In this document: piece by piece, positions 8,240-17,479 of the stretch
Position numbering within the stretch: the first letter of the stretch is position 1
Layout of the letters: every line of letters starts with the position of its first letter
Origin: Takakia lepidozioides
Taxonomy: Eukaryota > Streptophyta > Takakiopsida > Takakiales > Takakiaceae
NCBI GenBank assembly: GCA_030704615.1
Contig: JAKLZA010000369.1
Span: forward strand, 1 to 21,407
DNA: 21,407 nucleotides
Direction: 5' to 3'
Made by a program: the position numbers and the translations under genes
The notes under the pieces: generated by a model
Database searches by the model: none
The model's input: only the letters and a program-made list of their open reading frames with translations
Told to the model about the DNA's origin: nothing

Positions 8240-8690
8240 GTGCAAATATGGCGCCGAATTTCGCGGTAATAGGGTCCGTAACCTGAAAAAACGGCGACGT
8301 ATTTCGTACGGTAATAGGTAATAGGTCTCTGGCGAAAAATGGTGCCGGAATTCCGCGGCTATAGGTCCCCTCATGACAGGTAATTCGGCGCCATTTTTCC
8401 AGTGCATGTTCGGACTTAGCCAGTTTTCGGCGCAAAATAGGGAAATTCGGCGCCATTTTTCCAGACACTGTACCAGTGCATGTTGGGACTTAGCCAGTTT
8501 CGGCCCAAAAAAGAGAAATTCGGCGCCATTTTCCAGACACGGTACCAGTGCATGTGGGACTTAGCCAGTTTTCGGCCCCAAAAAGAGAAATTCGGCGCCA
8601 TTTTCCCAGACACAGGTACCAGTGCATGTTGGGACTTAGCCAGTTTTCGGCCCCAAAAAGAGAAATTCGGCGCCATTTTTCCAGAAATGG
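8240..8690. repeat. Satellite array with 71-75 bp units carrying the GGCGCC palindrome
   Basis: Diverged leading units (8240-8400) are followed by regular ones. GGACTTAGCCAG recurs at 8412, 8486, 8557 and 8632, giving spacings of 74, 71 and 75. Each unit has three modules: GGACTTAGCCAGTTTTCGG, a GAAATTCGGCGCCATTTTCC half-palindrome, and a GACACGGTACCAGTGCATG segment. The first two modules are shared with the 95 bp array at 17531-18386. The frames open across the array (in both directions) are repeat translations. Confidence 0.9.
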
Positions 8691-8840
8691 CCCCACAACT
8701 GCTTCTGTTGGATCTCAGTTTGAATGGAATATTGCCTCATTCCAGGAGTTTTGGGGTGCATTTCATTACACTGCAAAAAAAAAGTCTGATACAGCAAAAT
8801 GCATTTGAAAATATCCATATGGAGGATTCCCTTTGCCCCA
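8691..8840. other. Intergenic spacer
   Basis: Unique-looking sequence between the 71-75 bp array and the stop codon of the minus-strand transposase-like gene. It includes an A9 run near 8776. No ORF or motif could be supported. Confidence 0.5.
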
Positions 8841-9191
8841 TCAATGATTTCTGGAATCCCTAAGGAGGAGTTTGTGCAGCTCGTTCACGCTCAACGCCGG
8901 TGCATGAATAAAGTCATCAATAGTCACGTTCATCCTCAACCTCTTCAGGTAGATGTAATACAGAAGATGCTTGCACGGATAATACTTCGAACCCTTCTTT
9001 GCTTCCATCAACGAGAAGTCCGTACAATTGCAAGTCGGCTCCACTCCAATCGTAATTGTGTATACATCGTCGCGTACAGCCGAGCCGGCCGTTGCCATCC
9101 GATACACACGCCCAAGGCCGGGTGGGGGTACGTCCACGGAGCTCTTGAATAGTGCAAGCCATCCCAAGAGCATTGGCAATCCGAGTCTCAT
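8841..9191 (-). CDS. SWIM-type zinc finger exon of the transposase-like gene
   Basis: The minus strand reads GRVYRMATAGSAVRDDVYTI, then VEPTCNCTDFSLMEAKKGSK, YYPCKHLLYYIYLKRLRM and, near the end, HAPALSVNELHKLLLRD before a TGA at 8841-8843. The ligands C-x-C (9032-9024) and C-x-H (8975-8967) match the SWIM consensus CxC...CxH, including the preceding beta hairpin (VYTITIG) and the CKHLLY ending. SWIM fingers mediate DNA or protein contacts and are common in MULE transposases. This last exon is intact over more than 110 codons, unlike the 900 bases before it. Confidence 0.82.
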   Translation of the reverse strand: MRLGLPMLLGWLALFKSSVDVPPPGLGRVYRMATAGSAVRDDVYTITIGVEPTCNCTDFSLMEAKKGSKYYPCKHLLYYIYLKRLRMNVTIDDFIHAPALSVNELHKLLLRDSRNH

Positions 9192-10308
9192 TCAACTTGT
9201 TGGGAGGGGTGTTGTCTCTTCACTCTTCCGAATCGCATTGTGGGATGTGCAGAATTGTCCAATCCGTCTCTACTGGACGGCCGAGCAAGTCTGCAATGGC
9301 TGGGTCTGAGGAACCGGAAATGCGTGGGCCGGGATGTCTGTGCGTTGCACCATTCGAAATCCTGCTGCAGATAGAGCATCCGCCTCATTCTGAGAGAGGC
9401 TGCAACCCGGTGCAACAGGCTAGACGCCCGGAGGCTCCGACATTCCCTGAATCCCGTACTTGGGCTTGCCAAATACACAGGTCATTATGTCGTGCCTACA
9501 GAACCAAAATGTCTGCGTTGTGGCGTGAGCAAATGTGGGAGTCCAAAAATCTGCCGCTGAAACAAGGTGCAGGTACAGCACCGTGTGGGTTCCTCCGAAT
9601 CATCTCACCACAACGTGCTCTCGTATCCACCCGGATGGCGCAGCACTTCCTCGAAATGCCGGCAATGTCCTCGCAATTCTCCACTGTGACTCCGACACTC
9701 TTGTCTCCACAATGGGAATGTTGTACTGCTTTACTACAGATGGCTCGTTATGTTGTCGGGGCACGCGCCCTGTGCTCAAAGGAGATGGCGATCTTGAACG
9801 TGCAGGACTTGCGGTGCTCGACGAGACCTCCTCGGGCAACATCACCGGACCACGAGGGAGCGTGCAAATATTTTTGTCAGCTCGCCATGAATCCTCTTCT
9901 CCGCCAGGTGCCTCGTCAAGTCTTCGTCTCACTGGACGGGTATGAACATCTCCTTCCAAATGTTGGCCTCTTCGCAGCAATGGCGTGTCCCGAAGGCCCT
10001 CTCGCAAGGTCGCCGCCCACTTTCGAGGATTCTTTGATCTGGAGGCCGTCCGCATCAGCATTTCCTGCCTGTCCGGCCCCAAGCCCCACTGTTTCCCTTT
10101 CAAGAACTCGTTTGTACCTGCATTGCTGCATAATTGACCTCACAACGACGTGTCACCGAGGCGGCCCGTTGAGGAGCGATGCATGTTTCCGAAAACGAGG
10201 CCGCCAAGAGCGAAAGGAGGGAGGAATCCGAGGAGCCGGAGTCGGGAGCTGTCTCTAATCCCTTTTCCACAAGGTAACCGGGTAGAGAGAATCTTTGGTG
10301 GTTGCGGA

Positions 10309-11180
10309 TTACGGTTTTAGAATAGAAATTAGCCAAAGAAGCATCTCCGATTGTGTGTCCTCTCCTTTCATCTCACAAATAGCAATTGTCATTAGCATCC
10401 TGCAGTGGGTGTCGTAGACATGTGCACCCATTGTCACCCACTGGTGATTTGTAATTCGCTTGATATGGTCGAACATGACCCAACTGTTTGACAAGTTCCC
10501 ACTCGTCATCCTGTCGACCACCAGTTCGACGCCGCTGCCAGGTCCACACGTGGACATTTTGAATACGAAACAACGATCTGCCTCAGTCCCTTGTCCTGGA
10601 AACCTACTTCCATGAATGTAGTCATATCGACATCGTCGCTTCACCTCCAGAATGGAGTGCATATCCGAGCCACGCCCAATTTTCTGTTTGCATGAGACAA
10701 TGTGGTTTCGGACATTCGGTGAACATACATGGGACACCGACTCCAGCAATGCCTCCATTTCCTTCTCGTCGAGAGGAACTCTATCGGAGCCGTCTTCCGA
10801 CATAATTCTGGCCAATGCCATCTTATGGGCGGCTTGGAGCTGTATCTGTTTGGGTTTGGCACCCGGTCTCAACTTAACCTCCTCCTGAACGAGCTCCTCT
10901 GCTTCGTGGGCAGCCTCCTGCGAGTTCCCCCTCGCCAATTTTGTGACAATGGGAACCAACGTGTATGCAAGCTCGGGTGAGGTCAGGGAAAACGTGCAAC
11001 ACATAGAACTGCTTGGCATTACAAACAGACATGCAGTGTGGTGGTTCTTTGCAATGCGCACACTTAAATGTGGAGTTCGGAACCTTCTCCTGAGCTCGAA
11101 ATGGTTGGTGAGCTGTGCCTGTCCAATCGGTCTCGTTCCTGTGACCTCTGGATTTAAAGTGGAAGCAAGTTGGGGAGAAA
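10309..11180 (-). CDS. Central conserved domain of the transposase-like gene
   Basis: This is the best preserved part of the 495-codon frame. It runs from the Glu-rich EAAHEAEELVQEEVKLRPGA segment, through SVSHVCSPNVRNHIV and KRRCRYDYIHGSRFPGQGTE, to MFDHIKRITNHQW and HVYDTHCRMLMTIAICEMKG with EDTQSEMLLW. An Asp in MFDH, an Asp in HVYD and acidic residues in CEMKGED are candidates for catalytic carboxylates of an RNase H-fold transposase, but I cannot assign a DDE triad without an alignment. The frame runs into GTAATC after ISILKP, a plausible splice donor. Confidence 0.6.
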
Positions 11181-12149
11181 CACCGCAACGCGCCCGCACA
11201 ACAACGTAGCGCACCCGCACACCATCGAGCATCTTCATGCTGGTGGTTTTGGTAACGCACCAAGGATGACCGTCATGTTTTATATCCATATCTGTCAACA
11301 TTCCGGACGCCCTCAAGTAGTCCGCCCGAGGAGGGAACTCAAAGAAGATATTACCGTCGACGTCGGCGGGAAGACATGTAACCGATTTAGTTGCGAACTT
11401 GCTGTAGTCCAGCCCGGCCAGCTCCGACCGGTGTCCTTCCAGGTGAAGCCCTCGCAGAATTTCAAGAATAGATCGAACTGCGGTGCTCGTGCTGGGAATA
11501 TGACTCCCTCCTCCACTGACGTCCATTGAGGACTTGCCTGATCTCCAGGACGACCTCAGAACTTCCATGACCTCGTCTGAGTCGGACAGGTTGTGAACAA
11601 CCCGGTTCTCGCTCGTCTTCATGGATGGGTTCGGCTCTGGATTTACTTCGTTGCGGACTTCTCTCTTTGAGGTAGCCATTCTCTCTGATTCGCGGATTGT
11701 TTCGTGGAAGGCGCCAGGATAGAAGGTGCATTTGGCGGGCAAATGAAGTCCCCAACAGCCCTGTATATGACGCTGTCCGATGGTGGAACTCGCCATTCCC
11801 TGCCATCGCCGAAATCATCGTGGAGCACAACAATACTCTCGACAACAAGGCCGTTAGAGTCCTTCCTTTCCTCCTCCAAAAAAACCGACCCCGGTTTCAG
11901 GTGGTATCGAACGCACAGATATTTCTCCATCACCCGGCAGGTGTCCCCTCTGCACGGAAATGAAGCTCTATGCTCGTGAGGAGGGCAGTACACTGTAGCG
12001 CTCGGGTTTTCCGCCATGGGAGATGTGCACACAAGACTGCCAGGATGGCGTGCGGGGAAGCTCCCTGGTAGAAGGGGGTGCAATGATGGGAATGAATGCG
12101 ATGCCGATTTGTCCGAGCGACGAAGCCTGATCCAAATCCAGGGAGCCAA

Positions 12150-12300
12150 CTATCTCAAAAATCCACAGTCAGAGTGTTAATGAACCTTGTCTCCGGAATG
12201 CGGCCCCTGGTCTTTGCGCAATAACTGCCAACGGTATGCAGTCAGAAAGTGGGGGGCCGTCCGGATGATGACGGCTGAAGGGGAGAAGCCGGCACCGTGC
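12150..12300. other. Spacer before the satellite block
   Basis: Unique-looking sequence upstream of the minus-strand transposase-like gene. Its promoter would be expected here, but no TATA box or other element can be supported. Confidence 0.4.
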
Positions 12301-12975
12301 CGTCACATTACTACCCCCGAATGGAAATTCGGCACCCAATATCCAACAGAGGAAGCCCGGATGAAGTCGCCTCGGGCGCAGAGGCCGGCGCGTGTGCGAC
12401 AGAGAACATCCCCTGGATGGAGATTCGGCGCCGAATTTCCATCCGGGCCCCCCAAAGGGAGTCGTGTCGGGGGGTCAGGCCGAAAACTGGACGGCATAAA
12501 AACATCCCCAGATGGAAAAACGGCGCCGAATTTCCATCCGGGGCGGTTCGGATGCAGTCGGGGAGGGGGGGTGGCCGGCACTTGGCCGTCACATTTCAAC
12601 CCCCGGACGGAAATTCGGCACCGAATATCGAACAGGGGACGCCCGGATGAAGTCGCCTCGGGCGTAGAGGTCGGCACGTGTTCGACAGAGAGTATCCCCT
12701 GCATGGAGATTCGGCGCCAAATTTCCATCCGGGTCCCCCCAAAGGAAGTCTTGTCGGGGGGTCAGACCGAAAACTGGCCGACATAAAAACCTCCCCAGAT
12801 GGGAAAACGGCGCCGATTTTCAATCCGGGGCCGTTCCAAGCAGTTGGGGGGGGGAGGGGGGAGAGGTCGGCACCTGGCCGTCATATTTCAACCCCCGGAC
12901 GGAAATTCGGCACCGAATATCCAACAAAGCGGCGGAGAGGCGGCACCTCTCCGACAGAGACCATCCCCCGGATGG
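12301..12975. repeat. Long-unit satellite, about 290 bp period, 2.3 copies
   Basis: CGTCACAT(T) followed by CCCCCGRAYGGAAATTCGGC starts units at 12301, 12587 and 12879, spaced 286 and 292. Each full unit contains three palindrome-bearing segments: ACGGAAATTCGGCACCGAAT, ATGGAGATTCGGCGCC and GATGGAAAAACGGCGCCGA. GTCGGGGGGTCAG and G-rich tracts lie between them. The third unit breaks off after about 95 bp and passes into the short-unit array. The overlapping frames of 90-200 codons in both directions (GNSAPNFHPG-like) are translations of this repeat, not genes. Confidence 0.9.
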
Positions 12976-13605
12976 AAATTCGGCGCCGAATTTCCATCCT
13001 ACAGGTAAGTGGAATCCCGGATGGATGGAAATTCGGCGCCGAATTTCCATCCAGCAGGTAAGTGGAATCCCGGAGGATGGATGGAAATTCGGCGCCGAAT
13101 TTCCATCCAGCAGGTAAGTGGAATCCCGGATGGATGGAAATTCGGCGCCGAATTTCCATCCAGCAGGTAAGTCGGATCGCTGGCGTATGGATATTTGGCG
13201 CCGAATTTCCATCGCCAGGTATTTCATCGCTCAGAATTACCTTCCTGCAGGTAATCCTATCGATGCGGTAGGAAGGTAATTCCTCATCAGAATTACCTGC
13301 ACGAAGGTAATTCTCATCTGGGAATTACATGCAGGAAGGTAATTCTGAGCGATGAAATACATGGCGAATGGAAATTCGGCGCCGAATATCCATACGCCAG
13401 CGATCCGACTTACCTGCTAGATGGAAATTCGGCACCGAATTTCCATTTATCCGGGATTCGAATTACCTGCAGGATGGTAATTCGGCGCCGAATTTCGATC
13501 CATCCGGGATTCCACTTACCTGCTGGATGGAAATTCGGCGCTGAATTTCCATTCATCCGGTATTCGAATTACATGCCGGATGGAAATTCGGCGCCGGATT
13601 TCCAT
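12975..13605. repeat. Imperfect inverted repeat of about 600 bp made of 53-56 bp palindrome units
   Basis: The left arm has GGCGCC palindromes at about 12982, 13035, 13091, 13144 and 13197, with units of 53-56 bp that read GGAATCCCGGATGGATGG then AAATTCGGCGCCGAATTT then CCAGCAGGTAAGT. The right arm (about 13330-13600) is the reverse complement of the left. For example CTTCCTGC at 13241-13248 pairs with GCAGGAAG at 13331-13338, and GCTGGCGTATGG (from 13179) pairs with CCATACGCCAGC. The dyad axis lies near 13289-13290. The centre holds TTACCT/AGGTAA-type short repeats. There is no coding potential beyond repeat translation. Confidence 0.88.
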
Positions 13606-14010
13606 CGAGCGCTTCCGAATTACCTGCGTGAGGGAAATTTGGCGCGCCGCCCGACCTGCGCGGATGGAAATTCGGCGCCGGATTTCCATCCGCGCGCTTC
13701 CGAATTACCTGCGTGAGGGAAATTGGCGCGCCGCCCGACCTGCGCGGATGGAAATTCGGTGCCGGATTTCCATCCGAGCGCTTCCGAATTACCTGCGTGA
13801 GGGAAATTTGGCGCGCCGCCCGACCTGCGCGGATGGAAATTCGGCGCCGGATTTCCATCCGCGCGCTTCGGAATTACCTGCGTGAGGGAAATTTCCAGCG
13901 CCGCCTACCTTGCTGGATGGAAATTCGGCGCTGAATTTCATCCTGCTGCGCTCCGAATTACCTGCAGGATGGAAATCGGCGCCGGAATTCTATCGCAGCG
14001 CTCCGAATTA
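13606..14010. repeat. Satellite array with 84-85 bp units
   Basis: GCTTCCGAATTACCTGCG recurs at 13611, 13696, 13780 and 13865 (spacings 85, 84, 85), with diverged copies at about 13950 and 14000. Each unit has a GAGGGAAATTTGGCGCGCC segment and an AAATTCGGCGCCGGATTT palindrome. The unit grows out of the right arm of the preceding inverted repeat (GAATTACCTGC is shared), so it probably arose by amplifying that arm. Confidence 0.9.
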
Positions 14011-14890
14011 CCTCTACGTTGGAAATTCCGGGACTGTTTACGTCGATTTTCATCCGACATGGAGGGCTTCATCCGACATTTATTGCGCAGTTGGGCAATA
14101 AATGTCGACCGCTGTCGGTTATTATTCGGGCTGGCGACGCATGGCTTCCTGGACACGTACCCTAAATCTCATGCTATCTTGCTTAACATGCTATTCGAGG
14201 CATGTACCCCAAAAAAGGAGATCTTTTTGGCTGGGACTTATGCCGCCTGAAGGGCGTGGCTCTCCTGAGAGAGACCTCACATCCAGACCGTGGCGGAAGT
14301 TGAAAGCTCTGTACTACGGACGACGGCCAATCTCTCGCATGGCCAAACTGAAGCTCCAGCAGGAGATTCCAGTGTCTTGCTCACAACCTGCGCCAACTGA
14401 GCCGAGTACTCTTAGGCAAGCCACTTCTGCTTTCGGTTTGTTCGATTTATTTTTGCTTTCGCTTTGTTACCTCGCTTTGTTTTGCATCTTCATCGTGGCT
14501 TCGCTGTATGAGTGAACTTTAGATAGTTGAGTGAACCTTAGATTGTTTGCAATGCGTGTGCAAATCCGGCAGCTCTGGAGAAGGCTGCTTGTGCATGTCA
14601 TTCTCAGGTAATGGTTTGCATTTGTTTTCATTGTTGTTGCATGGCTCTCCATACTTCCTAAACTTGTTATGTTTTCATTTTTGCTACACGATTGTTGCTA
14701 TGGTGGTTGCCTGCTCGTTGCGATGCTGCTTTTTGCACCGATGTTGGTTTTCACGATTTTTGTCAATGACAGAGTGACGACGAGCCCGGCACGCTGGTGG
14801 TATCATCGACAGCTCCAACTCATCGCATGTTTGAATTGCCCAACTTGGGTGAGAGGGCAAACTTAAACTTTTTGTTGGTGGACGGGAGGA
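14010..14890. other. No recognisable gene; includes one strong hairpin
   Basis: The frames here (for example one ending ALFCIFIVASLYE at 14515) are short and do not resemble any family. The 3' part (14400-14760) is T-rich with GTTTG/TTTCG/TTGTT runs. It could be the 5' untranslated or promoter region, or an upstream intron, of the plus-strand gene that starts near 14900; TTGTCAATGACAG at 14760-14772 could be a splice acceptor. I cannot support more than that. Confidence 0.4.
14074..14107. repeat. Perfect 13 bp stem hairpin
   Basis: CGACATTTATTGC (14074-14086) and GCAATAAATGTCG (14095-14107) are exact reverse complements separated by the 8-base loop GCAGTTGG. It lies just past the satellite block and differs in sequence from the GGCGCC palindromes. 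Confidence 0.9.
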
Positions 14891-14891
14891 C

Positions 14892-16212
14892 TTGCAACGA
14901 GAGTACGACAGAGTAGGCATTGGGGAGGTTGGTGCAGGCGGCATGGCAGGTGAAGGGCGTGAGGACATGAGGACAGCAGATCCGGCAATGGAGGTTGTTC
15001 ATGCACATGCAGTAGGGCCCGCCCACGCAAAGAAAAAGAAGAAAGCTAAGCACATGCAATCCCCGGCGAGAGAGCAGTCACGGGCTGCGGAGGGGGGAGT
15101 GAGCAGTGCGCGCAGGGTGTCAGTTCGCCTCAATCAAAGGTGGTCGTCCTGGAGGGCTCCCCTGCTGCTAGCCCTAGTAAGAAACAGAAGCCCGTGAGAG
15201 GGCAAAAGAGAGGGCAAAAGAGCAACGAGACAGAATGCTAGCCAGGAGGAAAGAGAAAAGGCAGCTGAAGAGGCCAGGGGTGCCCAAATGACAGATGCCA
15301 ATGTAAGCGAGGGACGCACAGAGACGGTGGATCCCTCCAAGACACCACAGAGAGGCAGTAACACACCGGTTAGACCATCGCGGGCAAGAGCAGCCCCCGC
15401 AATTACCCATACGGTGGAGAGTGGAGGAGAGAAAAGAACACCTGAAAGAGCACGGATTGTGCAAGTTCGAGGTGAAGCCAGGGAGAGGGCAGTAGAGAGA
15501 CGGGGGAGAGTGCTGGAGGTGGTTTCGCAGGTGGCTGACCCTGTTGAGGAGGACGACAGGGAGCTTTCTGACCAGGATGACATCCTCCTGGACATCCCCA
15601 GGCCCCAAACCCGGAGCATACAGGCTGGATTTGGCGGTCCTGGTGGGCTGCCGGAAAACCCCTCTGTAGCAGACGTCATGTCTGAGGCGGATATGAAGTT
15701 GGCCGCTGCCAAGATGTTGGAGGCAACCCACAGCAACATTGGCAGGGTGTTGGGGGGCATGGTGTACCCGGCCAAGCTTCGAATTCCCCTTTGCCGCTTG
15801 GTGTCATTGCAGGTGGTGAGACCTGCCCTCCCAGGCGATATCGACAAGCTGAAATTCTCTTTCCGGGATGGATATCGAATGGGGTCTGCCGCGTTTACGT
15901 TTCCATTGAGAACGACCACGGAGCTTCCCGTGCCCACACTTCCGATGAGGTGGACAAATGGGGTCCCCATTGGCAAACGCGAAATGAGGAGTTCGAGAGA
16001 TCGATTGCTAGTGATCCTCTTTTCCAGCACTTGTCCGGTAAGATGTTCTACGTGTGGGACGGCAATCATCGCCTCCTGGCATGGATGGAGCACATTGCCC
16101 AAGCCCACCCCAACGACCTCGATTGGCATTTCGCCGTGGATTGTGTTGTGCTGAAGGTTGCGGGGCCCAAAGATCGCAGTCTTCTCAAAGCTGCAATGGC
16201 GGACATCAACTC
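14892..16212 (+). CDS. Copy B exon 1: disordered N-terminus and ParB/sulfiredoxin-like domain
   Basis: The first 750 bases encode charged low-complexity sequence (AKKKKKAKHMQ, REEKAAEEARGA-like, EARERAVERRGRVLE, DDRELSDQDDILLDIP). From about 15660 come ADVMSEADMKLAAAKMLEAT, HSNIGRVLGG, IPLCRLVSLQVVRPALPGD, IDKLKFSFRDGY and, after a one-base loss near 15898, VYVSIENDHG. HLSGKMFYVWDGNHRLLAW follows (DGNHR at 16058-16072), then DWHFAVDCVVLKVAG and RSLLKAAMADINS, ending at a GTAAGT donor. ParB-family N-domains use an RP...DI..L..SI..G helix followed by a strand and a G.HR motif, which is what is seen here. Known members clamp DNA (using CTP) or act as nucleases; activity here is unknown. Confidence 0.68.
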
Positions 16213-16330
16213 GTAAGTTACAACGCCTCTCGCTTTTGGACTTTGAATTTGGAAGTCATTTCATTGCGAATCCTCATATATGATGAAAATTCCCATTTCA
16301 GTATTGTTTGATGGAAATGTGGCACTGCAG

Positions 16331-17419
16331 GTGACTGAGAATGCCTTCATTGCCACCAACTTGTCCCATATGCTCTTCCGAGTGAAGGATGTCGGGAAGC
16401 AGGGGGTGCAAGAGTTTGCCAATTCCCTCAGTGCCGACCTCCTGCGCAAGTCGGAGGCAAAGGCAGACAGAACCTGGTATAGGCTGAGCGTGGTGGACTA
16501 CATATTTCGGGTAAAGCTCCTGACAGTTTTGTTGAGCTAATCTGTCTCTCCTCCCCCAATAGAAGAAATTGTGTTGAGCAGGATCTCTAATCTTATGTGC
16601 GCATTCTTGACAGACGAAAATACAGCAGGATTTGGCACATGCGCGGAGGTTCTACATGGAGTCAGAGGAGAAGAATCCAACCCTCCCGGAACTTGAATCA
16701 TATGTCAAAGCTGCGGAGGTGAGGGCCCGCATAAAGTACAAGTCGTGGATGGTAAAGTACGTGGCCATAGCTGATCCCGCCCTTGGTGCCGACTTTCTGG
16801 TGGAGGTGGGGAAGCACTACTCTCGCGCTCTGAAGCCCACAATGACATTGGAGAAGCTCCATCGTCTAGCCACATCCTGTGTGGATGCAACAGAAAAGGT
16901 GATACATTCTTAACAAAATTGTGGTGGCAACAACTCTTTTTTGTGGTGTTTGGCGCTTACGAATATGCTGGGTGGTTGGACAGACCCGGTGGCTCCAAAT
17001 CTGGAATGGTTCCCAAAGTACCAGGGACATGTGGAGCTTCCCCAAACCGGACAAACTCTCTGACCCCACATTCGACATGTGGATGAACCGCATGACATGG
17101 TGGTTTCAGGTACTTCCCCACGCTTCGTTTGGGGCTTCTACTCTAGTAGGGGGTGGATTCATTGTATTTTTTGAGGAAAGCGATCTGATGGACAATCTCC
17201 ACAGGTGACGACGAATGCGCAAGAGCAGCTGGACACACAAGCACATCAGTTCAAGATGGAGATATCTCCTGCAGCAGAGAGCCTACGTGACTATGTGACG
17301 AGGTACTTTCTGCTCTACAAAACCAACCTATTTTTTCGGGAGATAGCAGATGCTCGCCGGAACCACGAGTTCACCGACCAGCCGAACGCGGACAAAGCAG
17401 CAATGCGCCTTCTGTATAG
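16331..17419 (+). CDS. Copy B exons 2-5: helical middle region
   Basis: Exon 2 (16331-16510) reads VTENAFIATNLSHMLFRVKD ... ADRTWYRLSVVDYIFR. Exon 3 (16614-16898, 95 codons) reads TKIQQDLAHARRFYMESEEK ... YVAIADPALGADFLVE ... SCVDATEK. Exon 4 (16984-17109, 42 codons) contains KPDKLSDPTFDMWMNRMTWW. Exon 5 (17205-17419) reads VTTNAQEQLDTQAHQFKMEI and SLRDYVTRYFLLYKTNLFF. The introns after exons 2, 3 and 4 are phase 0; the one after exon 5 splits a codon. No known family is recognised. Their conservation in copy A and position between two DNA-associated domains make a structural or DNA-contacting role plausible but unproven. Confidence 0.75.
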
Positions 17420-17479
17420 GTACATACGCGCTGCCTTTCTTTCAAGTCCTGGCATTTCAGGATGTTAGAGGCCTCAAGT

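Larger units (their letters stand above)
8841..12017 (-). pseudogene. Transposase-like gene with C-terminal SWIM zinc finger (MULE-like), frameshifted
   Basis: The likely start is ATG at 12017 (MAENPSATVYCPPHEHRAS). The N-terminal part continues with FPCRGDTCRVMEKYLCVRYH, LKPGSVFLEEER and VLHDDFGDGREWRVPPSDSV. After a frame change near 11740 a 495-codon open frame carries the acidic linker and the central region: CSPNVRNHIVSCKQKIGRG, FPGQGTEADRCFVFKMSTCG, SWVMFDHIKRITNHQW, HVYDTHCRMLMTIAICEMKG and EDTQSEMLLW. Within it, 11170-10960 looks better in another frame (FKCAHCKEPPHCMSVC, FYVLHVFPDLTRACIHVG), so two compensating shifts are likely. A probable intron follows near 10310-10120. The piece at 10100-9200 is unresolved, and the C-terminus is a SWIM finger. 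SWIM fingers follow the catalytic domain in many Mutator-like transposases. The exact transposase family is not proven. Confidence 0.62.

Noticed and set aside
9152-10258. 368-codon open frame on the + strand
   Set aside because: It lies antisense to the transposase-like gene, has no recognisable domain and a composition typical of a reverse-strand shadow. The SWIM finger on the minus strand overlaps its start.
13215-13345. Possible small RNA or riboswitch suggested by the TTACCT/AGGTAA short repeats at the dyad centre
   Set aside because: The structure is explained by the inverted satellite repeat. No promoter, terminator or conserved RNA motif was seen.
12187-13934. Many open frames of 70-200 codons with repeated MEIRRRISI / GWKFGAEFPS peptides
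   Set aside because: They are translations of palindromic satellite units, which is why both strands give nearly the same peptides. They are not repeat proteins.
15134-16129. 331-codon open frame on the - strand
   Set aside because: It is antisense to copy B exon 1. It is Ser/Leu-rich as expected from the complement of a charged coding region and has no motif.
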